Translations under genes and position numbers: made by a program
Shown here: in pieces, positions 55,840 to 64,000 of the stretch
Numbering within the stretch: the stretch's first letter is position 1
Layout: each line of letters starts with the position of its first letter
Assembly (NCBI GenBank): GCA_902492005.1
Contig: CABUJV010000004.1
Location: 38,630 to 102,629 of the forward strand
Source of the DNA: an uncultured Eubacteriales bacterium
Lineage (GTDB): Bacteria; Bacillota; Clostridia; Oscillospirales; Oscillospiraceae
Length of the DNA stretch: 64,000 nucleotides
Direction: 5' to 3'
Notes under the pieces: generated by a model
Told to the model about the DNA's origin: nothing
What the model saw: the letters and a program-made list of their open reading frames with translations, nothing else
The model's database searches: none

Positions 55840-57924
55840 ATGCTGGAATTACTGTCCCCTGCCGGTTCCCCGGATGCGGTCACCGCCGCCGTACAGTCCG
55901 GCGCCGACGCCGTCTATCTGGGATACGGAGACTTCAACGCCCGCCGCAATGCGAAAAACTTCTCCCGGGAGGAGCTTGCGGCGGCGGTTTCTTACTGCCA
56001 TCTGCGGGGGGCCAAGGTCTACCTGACCCTCAACACCCTGGTCACCGACCGGGAGCTCCCCGCCGCCGCCCAGGCGGCCGCCGACGCCGCCCGGACCGGG
56101 GTGGACGCCGTGCTCATCCAGGACCTGGGCATCCTGCGGATGCTCCGCCAGGTGGCCCCCGGCCTGCCGGTCCACGGCTCCACCCAGCTCACCGTCCACT
56201 CCCTGGACGGGGTGCTGCGCTGCGCCGATCTGGGCATGGAGCGGGTGGTGCTCTCCCGGGAGCTGAGCCGGGGCGCCATCGAGTACATCTGCACCCACTC
56301 CCCCATTGAGATCGAGACCTTTGTCCACGGGGCGCTGTGCATGTGCTACTCCGGCCAGTGCTTCCTGTCCTCAGTCATCGGGGGCCGGTCGGGCAACCGG
56401 GGCCTGTGCGCCCAGCCCTGCCGCCTCAAATACGGCTGGGAGGGCCGGGCCGACGGCCACCCCCTCTCCCTGAAGGATATGTCCCTGGCCGGGCACCTCC
56501 AGGAGCTGAAAAAGCTGGGGGTCAAGTGCCTGAAAATCGAGGGGCGGATGAAGCGGCCGGAGTACGTGGCGGTGGTCACCGGCATCTACGCCCGGGCCCT
56601 GCGGGAGGGCCGGGAGCCCACCGCCGGGGAGCTCGCCGAGCTGGAGGCCGCCTTCTCCCGCCAGGGCTTTACCGAGGGCTATTACCTGGACCGGAAGGGC
56701 CCCGATATGTTCGGTGTCCGGGAGGATACCCGGGAGCCCCGGGAACTCTACGCCCGGGCCCGCACCCAGTACCAGAGCGGGGAGCGCCAGAGCGTGCCCA
56801 TCACCTTCTACGCCATGATCCGCAGGGGGGAGCCCGCCCAGGTGGCGGTGCAGGACCCAGACGAGCGGGTCATCACCGCCGAGGGTCCCGTCCCCGAGGC
56901 CGCCCGCACCAAGGAGCTCACCGCCGCCGATGTGGAGGCTCAGCTCTCCCGCACCGGAGGCACCCCCTTCCGCTGCGAAAAGGTCCGGGCCCTGGTGGAG
57001 CCGGGGCTGTCCCTGCCGGTTTCGGTGCTCAACAGCCTGCGCCGGGGCCTGCTGGACAGCCTGCGGGCCAGCCGCAGCGTCCCCATGAGCTGGGAGACCG
57101 GGGAATTTCATCCCGGCGTGCGGTATGAAAACCGCCGGGAGGCGCCTATACTGAATCTGTCCCTCCGTACCGCCGGGCAGCTCACCGACGCCCTGCTGGA
57201 TCTGGGGCCCGGCATCGTCTACCTGCCGGTGGCCGAAGCCGCCGCCCATCCCGATGTGATTCGAACAATTGTTTCACGTGGAACACGGGCCGGGGTGACC
57301 CTGCCCCGCATCTGCTGGGACCGGGAGCGGGAGGAGCTGTACCGGGACCTGGAGACCGCCCGGGCCTCCGGCTGCACCGAGGCCCTGGCGGGCACCCTGG
57401 ACCTGCTCCGCCCCGCCCGGGACACCGATTACAATCTGCGGGGGGACTTTGGCCTGAGCGTGTTCAACTCCCAGGCCCTGAAGGAGCTCAAGCGGCTGGG
57501 CCTCAGCTCGGCCACCGCCTCCTTCGAGCTTAAGCTGGCCCAGGTGCGGGATATTTCCAAGGCTCTGGACATAGAACTGATCGTGTACGGCCGCCTGCCC
57601 CTGATGATCACCGAGAACTGCATCATCAAAAACCGCACCGGCCGCTGCGGCTGCGACGGCGTCAACCAGCTCACGGACCGGAAGGGCGCGCGTTTCCCGG
57701 TGGTGAAGGCCCCCGGCTGCCGCAGCGAGATCCTCAATGCCAAGACGCTGTTTCTGGCGGATAAGCGCGGGGACTATCAAAAGGCGGGGCTGTGGGCGGC
57801 CCGGCTGCTCTTCACCACCGAGAGCGCCGCGGAGTGCGTCCGGGTGACCGAGCGCTACCTGGGCCGGGGCGGCTATGAGCCCAAGGACTACACCAGGGGG
57901 CTGTATTACCGGGATGTGGAATAG
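55840..57924 (+). CDS. U32-family peptidase (YrrN/YrrO-like)
   Basis: The 694-residue protein has the U32 core: LELLSPAGSPDAVTAAVQSGADAVYLG, then SRELSRGAIEYICTHSPIEIETFVHGA, and the signature cysteine region LCMCYSGQCFLSS with GNRGLCAQPCRLKY and LKIEGRMKRPEYVA. A C-terminal domain of about 300 residues (DUF3656-type) follows, with a further Cys cluster (CIIKNRTGRCGC). Related enzymes act in tRNA/rRNA hydroxylation (TrhP, RlhA), so an Fe-S-linked RNA modification role is as likely as proteolysis. Confidence 0.9.
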   Translation: MLELLSPAGSPDAVTAAVQSGADAVYLGYGDFNARRNAKNFSREELAAAVSYCHLRGAKVYLTLNTLVTDRELPAAAQAAADAARTGVDAVLIQDLGILRMLRQVAPGLPVHGSTQLTVHSLDGVLRCADLGMERVVLSRELSRGAIEYICTHSPIEIETFVHGALCMCYSGQCFLSSVIGGRSGNRGLCAQPCRLKYGWEGRADGHPLSLKDMSLAGHLQELKKLGVKCLKIEGRMKRPEYVAVVTGIYARALREGREPTAGELAELEAAFSRQGFTEGYYLDRKGPDMFGVREDTREPRELYARARTQYQSGERQSVPITFYAMIRRGEPAQVAVQDPDERVITAEGPVPEAARTKELTAADVEAQLSRTGGTPFRCEKVRALVEPGLSLPVSVLNSLRRGLLDSLRASRSVPMSWETGEFHPGVRYENRREAPILNLSLRTAGQLTDALLDLGPGIVYLPVAEAAAHPDVIRTIVSRGTRAGVTLPRICWDREREELYRDLETARASGCTEALAGTLDLLRPARDTDYNLRGDFGLSVFNSQALKELKRLGLSSATASFELKLAQVRDISKALDIELIVYGRLPLMITENCIIKNRTGRCGCDGVNQLTDRKGARFPVVKAPGCRSEILNAKTLFLADKRGDYQKAGLWAARLLFTTESAAECVRVTERYLGRGGYEPKDYTRGLYYRDVE

Positions 57925-57936
57925 GGAGGATTACCG

Positions 57937-58386
57937 ATGAAGCTGAAAATCAAAGCCGTCTCCCCCAAGATCGGGGCGGAGATCCCCTTTCCCTATTACG
58001 CCAGTGCCGGCGCCGCCGCCATGGATCTCCACGCCTGCGTGGAGGGGCCGGTGATCATTCCCGCCGGGGGGCGGGTCACCATCCCCACCGGCATCGCCAT
58101 CGCCCTGCCCTCGGCGGCGTATGTGGCTCTGGTATTCGCCCGGTCGGGCCTGGGCATCAAGCACGGAGTGGCCCTGTCCAACGGGGTGGGGGTCATCGAC
58201 AGCGACTACCGGGGAGAGATCGCCGTGGGGCTGCACAACAGCGCCGGCACCCCCTATACCGTCCAGCCAGGGGACCGCATCGCCCAGCTTGCCGTGGTGC
58301 CGGTGGTCCAGGCCGAGCTGGAACAGGCGGCCGAGCTGGACGAGACCGGCCGCGGGGCCGGCGGCTTCGGCTCCACCGGGAAATAG
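57937..58386 (+). CDS. dut: dUTP diphosphatase
   Basis: The 149-residue protein has the five dUTPase motifs: AAAMDLHACV, ARSGLGIKHG, NGVGVIDSDYRGEI, RIAQLAVVPV and the C-terminal GRGAGGFGSTG. It removes dUTP and makes dUMP. GGGAGGA precedes the ATG, 12 bases after the U32 gene. Confidence 0.97.
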   Translation: MKLKIKAVSPKIGAEIPFPYYASAGAAAMDLHACVEGPVIIPAGGRVTIPTGIAIALPSAAYVALVFARSGLGIKHGVALSNGVGVIDSDYRGEIAVGLHNSAGTPYTVQPGDRIAQLAVVPVVQAELEQAAELDETGRGAGGFGSTGK

Positions 58387-58408
58387 AAGGAAAGAAGGAC
58401 CGACTTGC

Positions 58409-59008
58409 ATGGATATCATTCTGGCCTCCGGCTCCCCCCGCCGGAAGCAGCTTCTGGCCCAGATGGGCATTGAGACGTTCCGGGTCATCTCCTCCGACGC
58501 CGACGAGACGGTGGAGCCCGGCCTCTCCCCCGCCCGGATCGTGGAGACGCTCTCCGCCCGGAAGGCGGAGGCAGTGGCGGGCCATGCCAAGCCCGGCGAG
58601 CTGGTCATCGCCGCCGACACCATCGTCGCCCTGGACGGCGCGGTGCTGGGCAAGCCGGCCGACGGACCGGAGGCGTTCCGGATGCTTTCCGCCCTGTCCG
58701 GCCGGCGCCACCAGGTGTATACCGGCGTCACCCTGCTGCGGGACGCAGAGCGGTGCACCGAGCATGAGGTGACCACCGTCACCTTCCGGGAACTGACCCG
58801 GGACGACATCACCCGCTACATCGCCACGGGCGAGCCCATGGACAAGGCCGGGGCCTACGGCATCCAGGGCTGCGGCGCCCTGCTGGTGGAGCGCATCGAG
58901 GGAGATTACTTCAACGTGATGGGCCTTCCGGTGGGCCGCCTGGGCCGGATGCTGGCCGGGATGGGCATAGACTGCCTGGCGCTGGCCGCCGGGAATAAGG
59001 CCGAATAA
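58409..59008 (+). CDS. maf: Maf-family nucleoside-triphosphate pyrophosphatase
   Basis: The ATG at 58409 gives a 199-residue protein with the Maf motifs: LASGSPRRKQLL, VIAADTIVALDG, LGKPAD, GRRHQVYTGV, MDKAGAYGIQG and GDYFNVMGLPV. It hydrolyses non-canonical nucleotides (dTTP/UTP type) and is a septum-related housekeeping factor. The maf-mreCD-pbp2 order is usual in Firmicutes. Confidence 0.96.
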   Translation: MDIILASGSPRRKQLLAQMGIETFRVISSDADETVEPGLSPARIVETLSARKAEAVAGHAKPGELVIAADTIVALDGAVLGKPADGPEAFRMLSALSGRRHQVYTGVTLLRDAERCTEHEVTTVTFRELTRDDITRYIATGEPMDKAGAYGIQGCGALLVERIEGDYFNVMGLPVGRLGRMLAGMGIDCLALAAGNKAE

Positions 59009-59019
59009 GGAGACTGCTT

Positions 59020-59862
59020 TTGAAGGACTTTCTGCGCCACAACGGGATACTCATCCTCATCATCGCCGTGCTGCTGGCTGCCATCACGGCGGTGGCCTCC
59101 TATGCCCTGAACGGGACGGCCAATCCCCTGTCCAACGCCCTGGGGGTGGTCACCACCCCCATCCGCAACGGCGTGTCCTCCTTTGTGGGCTGGGCCGAGG
59201 GGGTCTACAACTACTCCTTCCGGTACCAGGAGCTGGAGGAGGAGAATCAGCGGCTGCGCAGCCAGATCGCCGAGCTGGAAAAGCAGGCCCGGGAGGGCGA
59301 GGCCGCCAGCAAGGAGAACGAGCAGCTCCGGGAGCTGCTGGACCTGCGGGCCAAGCGCAGCGATTTCGTGTTTGAGTCCGCCCGGATCACCGCCCGGTCC
59401 ACCTCCAACTGGGCCTCTACCCTGACCCTCAGCAAGGGCTCCGCCCAGGACGTGGCGGCGGGGGACTGCGTGGTGGACGCCGCCGGCAATCTGGTGGGGA
59501 TCATCGACGAGGTGGGGAGCAATTACTCGGTGATGATCACGGTGGTGGACGCCAACCTCCAACTGGGCGGCATCGTGTCCCGCACCGACTCCACCGCCAT
59601 GCTGGAGGGCGATTTTACCCTCATGCAGAACGGACGCCTCAAGATGACCTACCTGCCGGAGAACACCGAGCTGCTCACCGGCGACCTGGTGCTCACCTCG
59701 GGCCTGACGGGCATCTACCCCTCCGGGCTGGTGGTGGGGGCCATCGAGTCCCTCCACACCGACCCCTCGGGCATGAGCCGGTACGCCGTACTGGTCCCCT
59801 ACGCCGACCTGAACAGCCTGGTGGAGGTCTTTATCATCAAGGAGTTTGACATCGTCGAATGA
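59020..59862 (+). CDS. mreC: Rod shape-determining protein MreC
   Basis: The TTG at 59020 has AAGGAG at good spacing. The 280-residue protein has one N-terminal helix (ILILIIAVLLAAITAVASYAL), a coiled coil (FRYQELEEENQRLRSQIAELEKQ) and the extracytoplasmic MreC beta-domains (SRTDSTAMLEGDF; LVLTSGLTGIYPSGLVVG). It organises the elongation machinery with MreD and PBP2 encoded next. Confidence 0.95.
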   Translation: MKDFLRHNGILILIIAVLLAAITAVASYALNGTANPLSNALGVVTTPIRNGVSSFVGWAEGVYNYSFRYQELEEENQRLRSQIAELEKQAREGEAASKENEQLRELLDLRAKRSDFVFESARITARSTSNWASTLTLSKGSAQDVAAGDCVVDAAGNLVGIIDEVGSNYSVMITVVDANLQLGGIVSRTDSTAMLEGDFTLMQNGRLKMTYLPENTELLTGDLVLTSGLTGIYPSGLVVGAIESLHTDPSGMSRYAVLVPYADLNSLVEVFIIKEFDIVE

Positions 59863-59909
59863 GGGCACGCCGGCCGGGCGGCCGCGCGGCCGGAAAGGAG
59901 GTCAGACCG

Positions 59910-60422
59910 TTGACCCGTCAGGATTTTCTCTATAAGTGGGCCGTCTACGGCTTGGCCCTGCTGCCGGTGTGGTGGCTGGAGGTCTTTGTGCTCAACCGTT
60001 TCCCCGTCTTTGGGGTGTCCCCCATGCTGCTGCCCCTGGCCGGGGTGGCAGTGGCCGTGCTGGAGGGGACTCTGGCCGGGGCGGGCTTTGGTCTGGCGGT
60101 GGGCGTGCTGTGCGACGCCGTCTACTTCGGCACCCACGGCACCATGACCCTGGGGCTGTGTCTGCTGTGCTGCGCCTGCGGCGCCGCCGCCCAGTACGCC
60201 CTCAATCAGGGCTTCTGGGGCTGCCTGCTGTGCTCGGCCGCAGTGCTGACCCTCATCGACGCCGGACGCATCCTGCTCCGGCTCTTCACCGGCGCCGCCT
60301 CCCTCCCCGCCCTGCTGGAGGTGGCGGCGCCCGAGATCCTCTGGTCCCTGTGCTTCGTGGCGGTGCTCTACCCTTGGTTCCGTTGGGTCCGGGGACGGAT
60401 CGCCCGGCTGCTGCGTCTGTAA
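59910..60422 (+). CDS. mreD: Rod shape-determining protein MreD
   Basis: I chose TTG at 59910, which has a perfect AAAGGAGGT, over an ATG at 59859 that overlaps the mreC stop but has no close site. The 170-residue protein has about five helices (WAVYGLALLPVWWLEVFVLNR, AGAGFGLAVGVLCDAVYFG) typical of MreD. Confidence 0.9.
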   Translation: MTRQDFLYKWAVYGLALLPVWWLEVFVLNRFPVFGVSPMLLPLAGVAVAVLEGTLAGAGFGLAVGVLCDAVYFGTHGTMTLGLCLLCCACGAAAQYALNQGFWGCLLCSAAVLTLIDAGRILLRLFTGAASLPALLEVAAPEILWSLCFVAVLYPWFRWVRGRIARLLRL

Positions 60423-60434
60423 GGGAGGAGTCCC

Positions 60435-62594
60435 ATGAAGGACAAGGAAAACCGACAATTCCACCTCCGCTCCAGGGGCCTGGTGGCCGTCCTGGCGGCG
60501 GTGCTCATCGGCTTCGGCTATGTGCTCTACGACCTCCAGATTGTCCACGGGGCCGAGTACCGGGAGCGCTCCCAGCGGAAGATCGCCCAGACCGAGACGG
60601 TGGATGCCGCCCGGGGCTCCCTCCTGGACCGCTACGGCCGGGAGCTGGTCACCAACCGGACCAGCTACAACGTGGCGCTGGAGACCGCCCGCATGGGGGA
60701 GGACAAAAACGCCGTGCTGCTGGAGCTGCTGGACGTCTGCCGGGAGCGGGGGGTGGAGTGGACCGACACCCTGCCCGTCTCCGCCCAGGCCCCTTATGTG
60801 TTCACGCTGGACGCCGCCTCCGACCTGACGGTGGCCCGGCTGCAAAAGCTGTGCGCCCAGCTCAAGTGGACCGGCCTCATCCCCGCGGAGGACGAGATCG
60901 CCGCCCTGCGGCCCGCCCCGGCGGAGACCGCCCCCGCCCGGGAGGACGAAGCGGAGGAGACGCTCCCGGCGGAGACCAAGGCCCCCGCCGTCTCCGCCCA
61001 GCCCCTGCTGGACCAGATGAGGGAATATTTTGAGCTGGACGAAACCCTCCCGGACCAGGAGGCCCGGGACCTGCTGGGCGTTCTCTATGAGCTGGCCCTG
61101 CGCTCCAAGGGGATCACCACGGTGTCCTACGTCTTTGCCAGGGATGTGGACATTTCATTCATCACCGCCGTAAAGGAGGCGGGGCTGGCCGGCGTGCGCA
61201 TCGACACCAAGAGCGTCCGGCAGTACCTGACCCCCTACGCCGCCCATCTGCTGGGCCGGGTGGGGCTGATGGATGAGACCGAGCAGGCCTATTACCGCAC
61301 CCTGGGCTACGATGGAGACGAGTCGGTGGGCAAGGAGGGCGTGGAGCAGGCCTTCGAGTCCTGGCTCAAGGGCGCCGACGGCAAAAAAGCTGTGGAGACC
61401 AACACCGAGGGAAAGGTGGTCAGCGAGACCTATAAGGAGGAGCCCGTCCCCGGTGGCAACGTGACCCTGACCCTGGACATCCGGCTCCAGGAGGTGGCCG
61501 AGCGGGCGCTGGCCGAGGGCATCGCCGGTCTGAAATCCGAGGACACCCAGGGTGGCGCCCTGGTGGCCATCGACGTGTCCGACGGCGGCGTGCTGGCCAT
61601 GGCCAGCTATCCCACCTATGACCGCACCGCCATCTACTCCGACAACGAGGCCTATAACGCCGCCCTCAACGACCCCCTCAAGCCCTTCTACAACCGGGCC
61701 CTGCTGGGCCAGTACGCCCCGGGCTCCACCTTCAAGATGGTCACCGCCGTGGGCGGTCTGGAGGAGGACATCATCGAGCCCGGCACCAAAATCCGGGACA
61801 CCGGGCGGTATATGTACTACGCCCCCAGCTACACCCCCATGTGCTGGTACTACCGCCAGTACGGCGGCACCCACGGCAACGAGAACGTCTCGGAGGCCAT
61901 CCGGGACTCCTGCAACATCTTCTTCTACGACGTGGGCCGGCGGCTGGGCATCGACCGGCTGGACCAGTATGCCCGGATGTTCGGCCTGGGCGAGTCCACC
62001 GGCATCGAGCTCAAGGAGAACACCGGCATGGTGGCCGGGCCGGACGCCTCCAAGCGCTTGGAGCAGACCTGGTACGAGGGTCAGACCCTGGCCGCCGCCA
62101 TCGGCCAGGACAACAGCCAGTTCACCCCCCTCCAGCTGGCCAACTATATCGCCACCCTGGTCAACGGCGGCACCCACTACTCCGCCCACCTGCTCAAGTC
62201 GGTGAAGTCCTACGACTACTCCGAAGTGCTCTACGAGCGGGAGCCGGAGGTGCTGGACACCATCGAGATCGCTCCGGAGAATCTGGACGCGGTGCTAGAG
62301 GGGATGCGCCTGGTGGCCGCCGAGGGGGGCACCACCTACCGCTTTTTCAAGGACCTGCCTGTGACGGTGGGCGCCAAGACCGGCTCCGCCCAGGTGAGCA
62401 GCGCCACGGAGTCCAACGCCGTGTTCGTCTGCTTCGCCCCCTACGAGGACCCGGAGATCGCCCTCGCCGTGGTGGTGGAGAAGGGCGGCTCCGGCATGGA
62501 GCTGGCCGCCGTCGCCGCCGACGTGCTGGAGTACTATTTCAGCACCGGCACCGGCCTGGAGGCCGCCGCCAAGGAGAATACCCTGCTGCGGTGA
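60435..62594 (+). CDS. mrdA: Penicillin-binding protein 2 (elongation transpeptidase)
   Basis: The 719-residue class B PBP has one N-terminal anchor helix (GLVAVLAAVLIGFGYVLYDL), the dimerisation part with ARGSLLDRYGRELVTNR, and a transpeptidase domain with the active-site motif STFK (serine near residue 431), SCN (DSCNIFFYDVG) and KTGSAQ. An acidic, Pro/Glu-rich insert lies around residues 155-200. It crosslinks peptidoglycan during rod elongation, with MreC/D. Confidence 0.95.
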   Translation: MKDKENRQFHLRSRGLVAVLAAVLIGFGYVLYDLQIVHGAEYRERSQRKIAQTETVDAARGSLLDRYGRELVTNRTSYNVALETARMGEDKNAVLLELLDVCRERGVEWTDTLPVSAQAPYVFTLDAASDLTVARLQKLCAQLKWTGLIPAEDEIAALRPAPAETAPAREDEAEETLPAETKAPAVSAQPLLDQMREYFELDETLPDQEARDLLGVLYELALRSKGITTVSYVFARDVDISFITAVKEAGLAGVRIDTKSVRQYLTPYAAHLLGRVGLMDETEQAYYRTLGYDGDESVGKEGVEQAFESWLKGADGKKAVETNTEGKVVSETYKEEPVPGGNVTLTLDIRLQEVAERALAEGIAGLKSEDTQGGALVAIDVSDGGVLAMASYPTYDRTAIYSDNEAYNAALNDPLKPFYNRALLGQYAPGSTFKMVTAVGGLEEDIIEPGTKIRDTGRYMYYAPSYTPMCWYYRQYGGTHGNENVSEAIRDSCNIFFYDVGRRLGIDRLDQYARMFGLGESTGIELKENTGMVAGPDASKRLEQTWYEGQTLAAAIGQDNSQFTPLQLANYIATLVNGGTHYSAHLLKSVKSYDYSEVLYEREPEVLDTIEIAPENLDAVLEGMRLVAAEGGTTYRFFKDLPVTVGAKTGSAQVSSATESNAVFVCFAPYEDPEIALAVVVEKGGSGMELAAVAADVLEYYFSTGTGLEAAAKENTLLR

Positions 62595-62618
62595 TTCTGA
62601 GAACAGCGAGTTGATACG

Positions 62619-64000
62619 ATGACAGATTCCCGTATATACGACTCCCGGGACCCCCGGTGCAAGACCCCCTACGGGGCGGTGAGCGCCGGGACCCGGGTGA
62701 CCTTCACCCTCCGCCCGCCCCGGACGGGGGGCTTTTCCCGCGCCAGGCTGCTGGCCCGCTTCGAGTTCCGGGACAACGAGGTGCGGGAACTCCCCATGCC
62801 CTGGTCCGGCCTGGATGGCAGCCGGGACCGGTTTACCTGCACCCTGGACACCGGGGATTACCTGGGCCTGGTGTGGTACTCCTTCCGGCTGGAGGGCCTG
62901 GGGGGCCGGAGCCTGGAGCTGGGGGAATACCAGCTCACCGTCTACGACGGCGCCCAGGCCGTCCCCGCCTGGTTCGGGGAGGGAGTCACCTATCAGATCT
63001 TCCCCGACCGCTTTCACCGCACCGGCGTCCCGGACCCCGCCGGTATGGTGGGGGGCCGACGGGTCCATGCCGGCTGGGACGAGGAGCCGGAGTGGCGGCC
63101 CGACAGCCGGGGGGAGATCCGCAACCGGGACTTTTTCGGCGGTTCCTTTGCGGGGGTGCAGGAAAAGCTGGACGGCCTGAAGGAGCTGGGGGTGGACACT
63201 CTCTACTTCTGCCCCATCTTCGAGGGGGCGGAGAACCACCGCTACGGCACCGGGGACTACGAGAAGATCGACCCCATGCTGGGTACCGAGGAGTCGTTCC
63301 GCGCCCTGTGCGCCGCCGCCCACGCCCGGGGCATGAAGGTGCTACTGGACGGGGTGTTCAACCACCAGGGCTATGTGAGCAAATACTTCAACGGGGACGG
63401 CTCCTACCCCACCGTGGGGGCCAGCCAGTCCCAGGACTCCCCCTATTACCGCTGGTATCACTTCACCCGCTGGCCGGACAAATACGACGCCTGGTGGGGC
63501 ATCTACTCCCTGCCCGCCGTCAACGAGAGCGAACCGGGCTACATGGACTATATCATCCGCGCCCCCGACAGCATCATCCGCCGGTGGCTGCGCGCCGGGG
63601 CGGACGGCTGGCGGCTGGACGTGGCCGACGAGCTGCCCGACGGCTTCATCCACGCCCTCCGCGCCGCCGTCCGGGAGACCAAGCCGGAGGCGGTGGTCAT
63701 CGGGGAGGTGTGGGAGGACGGCTCCAACAAGATCGCCTACTCGGTCCGCCGGAAGCACCTGCTGGGGGGCTATCTGGACGGGCTGATGAACTATCCCTTC
63801 CGCAGTGCGGTGCTGGACTGGCTTTTGGGCGGGGACGCCCGCCGCTTTATGGAGGAGATGGAGATCCTGCGGGAGAACTATCCCCCGGCGGCCTTTTATT
63901 CTGCTATGAACGCCCTGGGCACCCACGACACCGTGCGTATCCTCACCCTGCTGGGGGTGGGGGGCGAGTGCCGGGACCGCAGCCGGGACTGGCGGGGGGG
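62619..64000 (+). CDS. GH13 alpha-glycosidase (neopullulanase/cyclomaltodextrinase-like), cut by window end
   Basis: The frame runs open from the ATG at 62619 through the last base (460 codons). An N-terminal beta-domain (about 120 residues) precedes the GH13 barrel: FGEGVTYQIFPDRFHR, ELGVDTLYFCPIFEG, LLDGVFNHQGY, GADGWRLDVADELP (predicted nucleophile Asp), VVIGEVWEDG (acid/base Glu) and LGTHDTVRIL (third Asp). This set is typical of enzymes acting on alpha-glucans or maltooligosaccharides. Ribosome binding is weak (GCGAG). There is no signal peptide, so it acts in the cytosol. Confidence 0.92.
   Translation, partial: MTDSRIYDSRDPRCKTPYGAVSAGTRVTFTLRPPRTGGFSRARLLARFEFRDNEVRELPMPWSGLDGSRDRFTCTLDTGDYLGLVWYSFRLEGLGGRSLELGEYQLTVYDGAQAVPAWFGEGVTYQIFPDRFHRTGVPDPAGMVGGRRVHAGWDEEPEWRPDSRGEIRNRDFFGGSFAGVQEKLDGLKELGVDTLYFCPIFEGAENHRYGTGDYEKIDPMLGTEESFRALCAAAHARGMKVLLDGVFNHQGYVSKYFNGDGSYPTVGASQSQDSPYYRWYHFTRWPDKYDAWWGIYSLPAVNESEPGYMDYIIRAPDSIIRRWLRAGADGWRLDVADELPDGFIHALRAAVRETKPEAVVIGEVWEDGSNKIAYSVRRKHLLGGYLDGLMNYPFRSAVLDWLLGGDARRFMEEMEILRENYPPAAFYSAMNALGTHDTVRILTLLGVGGECRDRSRDWRG

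Noticed and set aside
1..64000. CRISPR arrays, rRNA or tRNA genes, intact insertion sequences
   Set aside because: No regularly spaced repeats, rRNA-like segments, complete cloverleaf genes or transposase genes with terminal repeats were seen by eye; a dedicated tool run would settle small tRNAs.

Overview
The window is high-GC DNA from a low-GC-phylum lineage, most likely a gut-type Clostridia of the Oscillospiraceae (Flavonifractor/Pseudoflavonifractor/Intestinimonas-like). This is inferred from strongly G/C-ending codons combined with clostridial gene content: ZapA, a DnaD plus DnaC-like loader pair, U32 peptidase, mreCD-pbp2, a SpoT/RelA bifunctional enzyme, EutS/EutP, SLH/WG-repeat proteins, and consensus sigma-A promoters with AGGAGG ribosome binding sites. 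No rRNA, tRNA or CRISPR array was found.

Layout. 1-6462: core genes (cinA 3' end, a small nucleoside-kinase-like P-loop protein, a secreted WG-repeat/SLH protein, a D-cysteine desulfhydrase-like enzyme, a divergent XRE/small-protein pair, ychF). 6445-21603: a putative integrated island of about 15.1 kb in the 3' end of ychF. It is bounded by a 16-bp exact direct repeat that recreates the last codons of ychF on both sides. A decayed tyrosine-recombinase fragment lies at the left end and decayed DNA at the right. Its cargo is a catabolic cluster: GntR regulator, MaoC-like hydratase, TRAP transporter (dctPQM), two acyl-CoA dehydrogenases, enoyl-CoA hydratase, class III CoA-transferase, a 4-hydroxybutyryl-CoA dehydratase homologue with all four Fe-S ligands, a small Cys-rich protein, an iron-sulfur flavoprotein and a FadH-type old yellow enzyme. 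The likely logic is uptake of a carboxylate, CoA activation, radical dehydration, and redox steps on the enoyl/dienoyl-CoA. Three promoter regions in the cluster share an imperfect TGTA-N2-TACA motif, so co-regulation is likely.

21613-22466: the ancestral ychF terminator, a 96-residue unknown protein on the minus strand, and upstream of it a cobalamin riboswitch with its own promoter and tandem terminators. 22483-31783: a minus-strand Mrp-type cation/proton antiporter operon (mrpE, F, G, mbhD-like, mrpB-like, mrpC and four antiporter-like D/A subunits) behind a leader that looks like an attenuator. 31997-37052: a minus-strand branched-chain-type ABC transporter operon (livJ-H-M-G-F) whose binding-protein gene carries a single-base frameshift. 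37174-40228: an RCC1-like fragment and a metal-efflux operon (ArsR regulator, HMA metallochaperone, P1B ATPase).

40357-64000: mostly plus-strand core genes. These are an M42 peptidase, recJ, spoT/relA, a wall-related cluster (63-residue protein, ATP-grasp ligase, Asp/Glu racemase, a MurE-ArgB fusion), an M16 peptidase, an isolated eutS-eutP pair, an XRE gene overlapping eutP tail to tail, a frameshifted small gene, dnaD and dnaI-like loader on the minus strand, then zapA, U32 peptidase, dut, maf, mreC, mreD, pbp2 and a GH13 glycosidase cut by the window end. The last block is a cell-growth and cell-shape neighbourhood.
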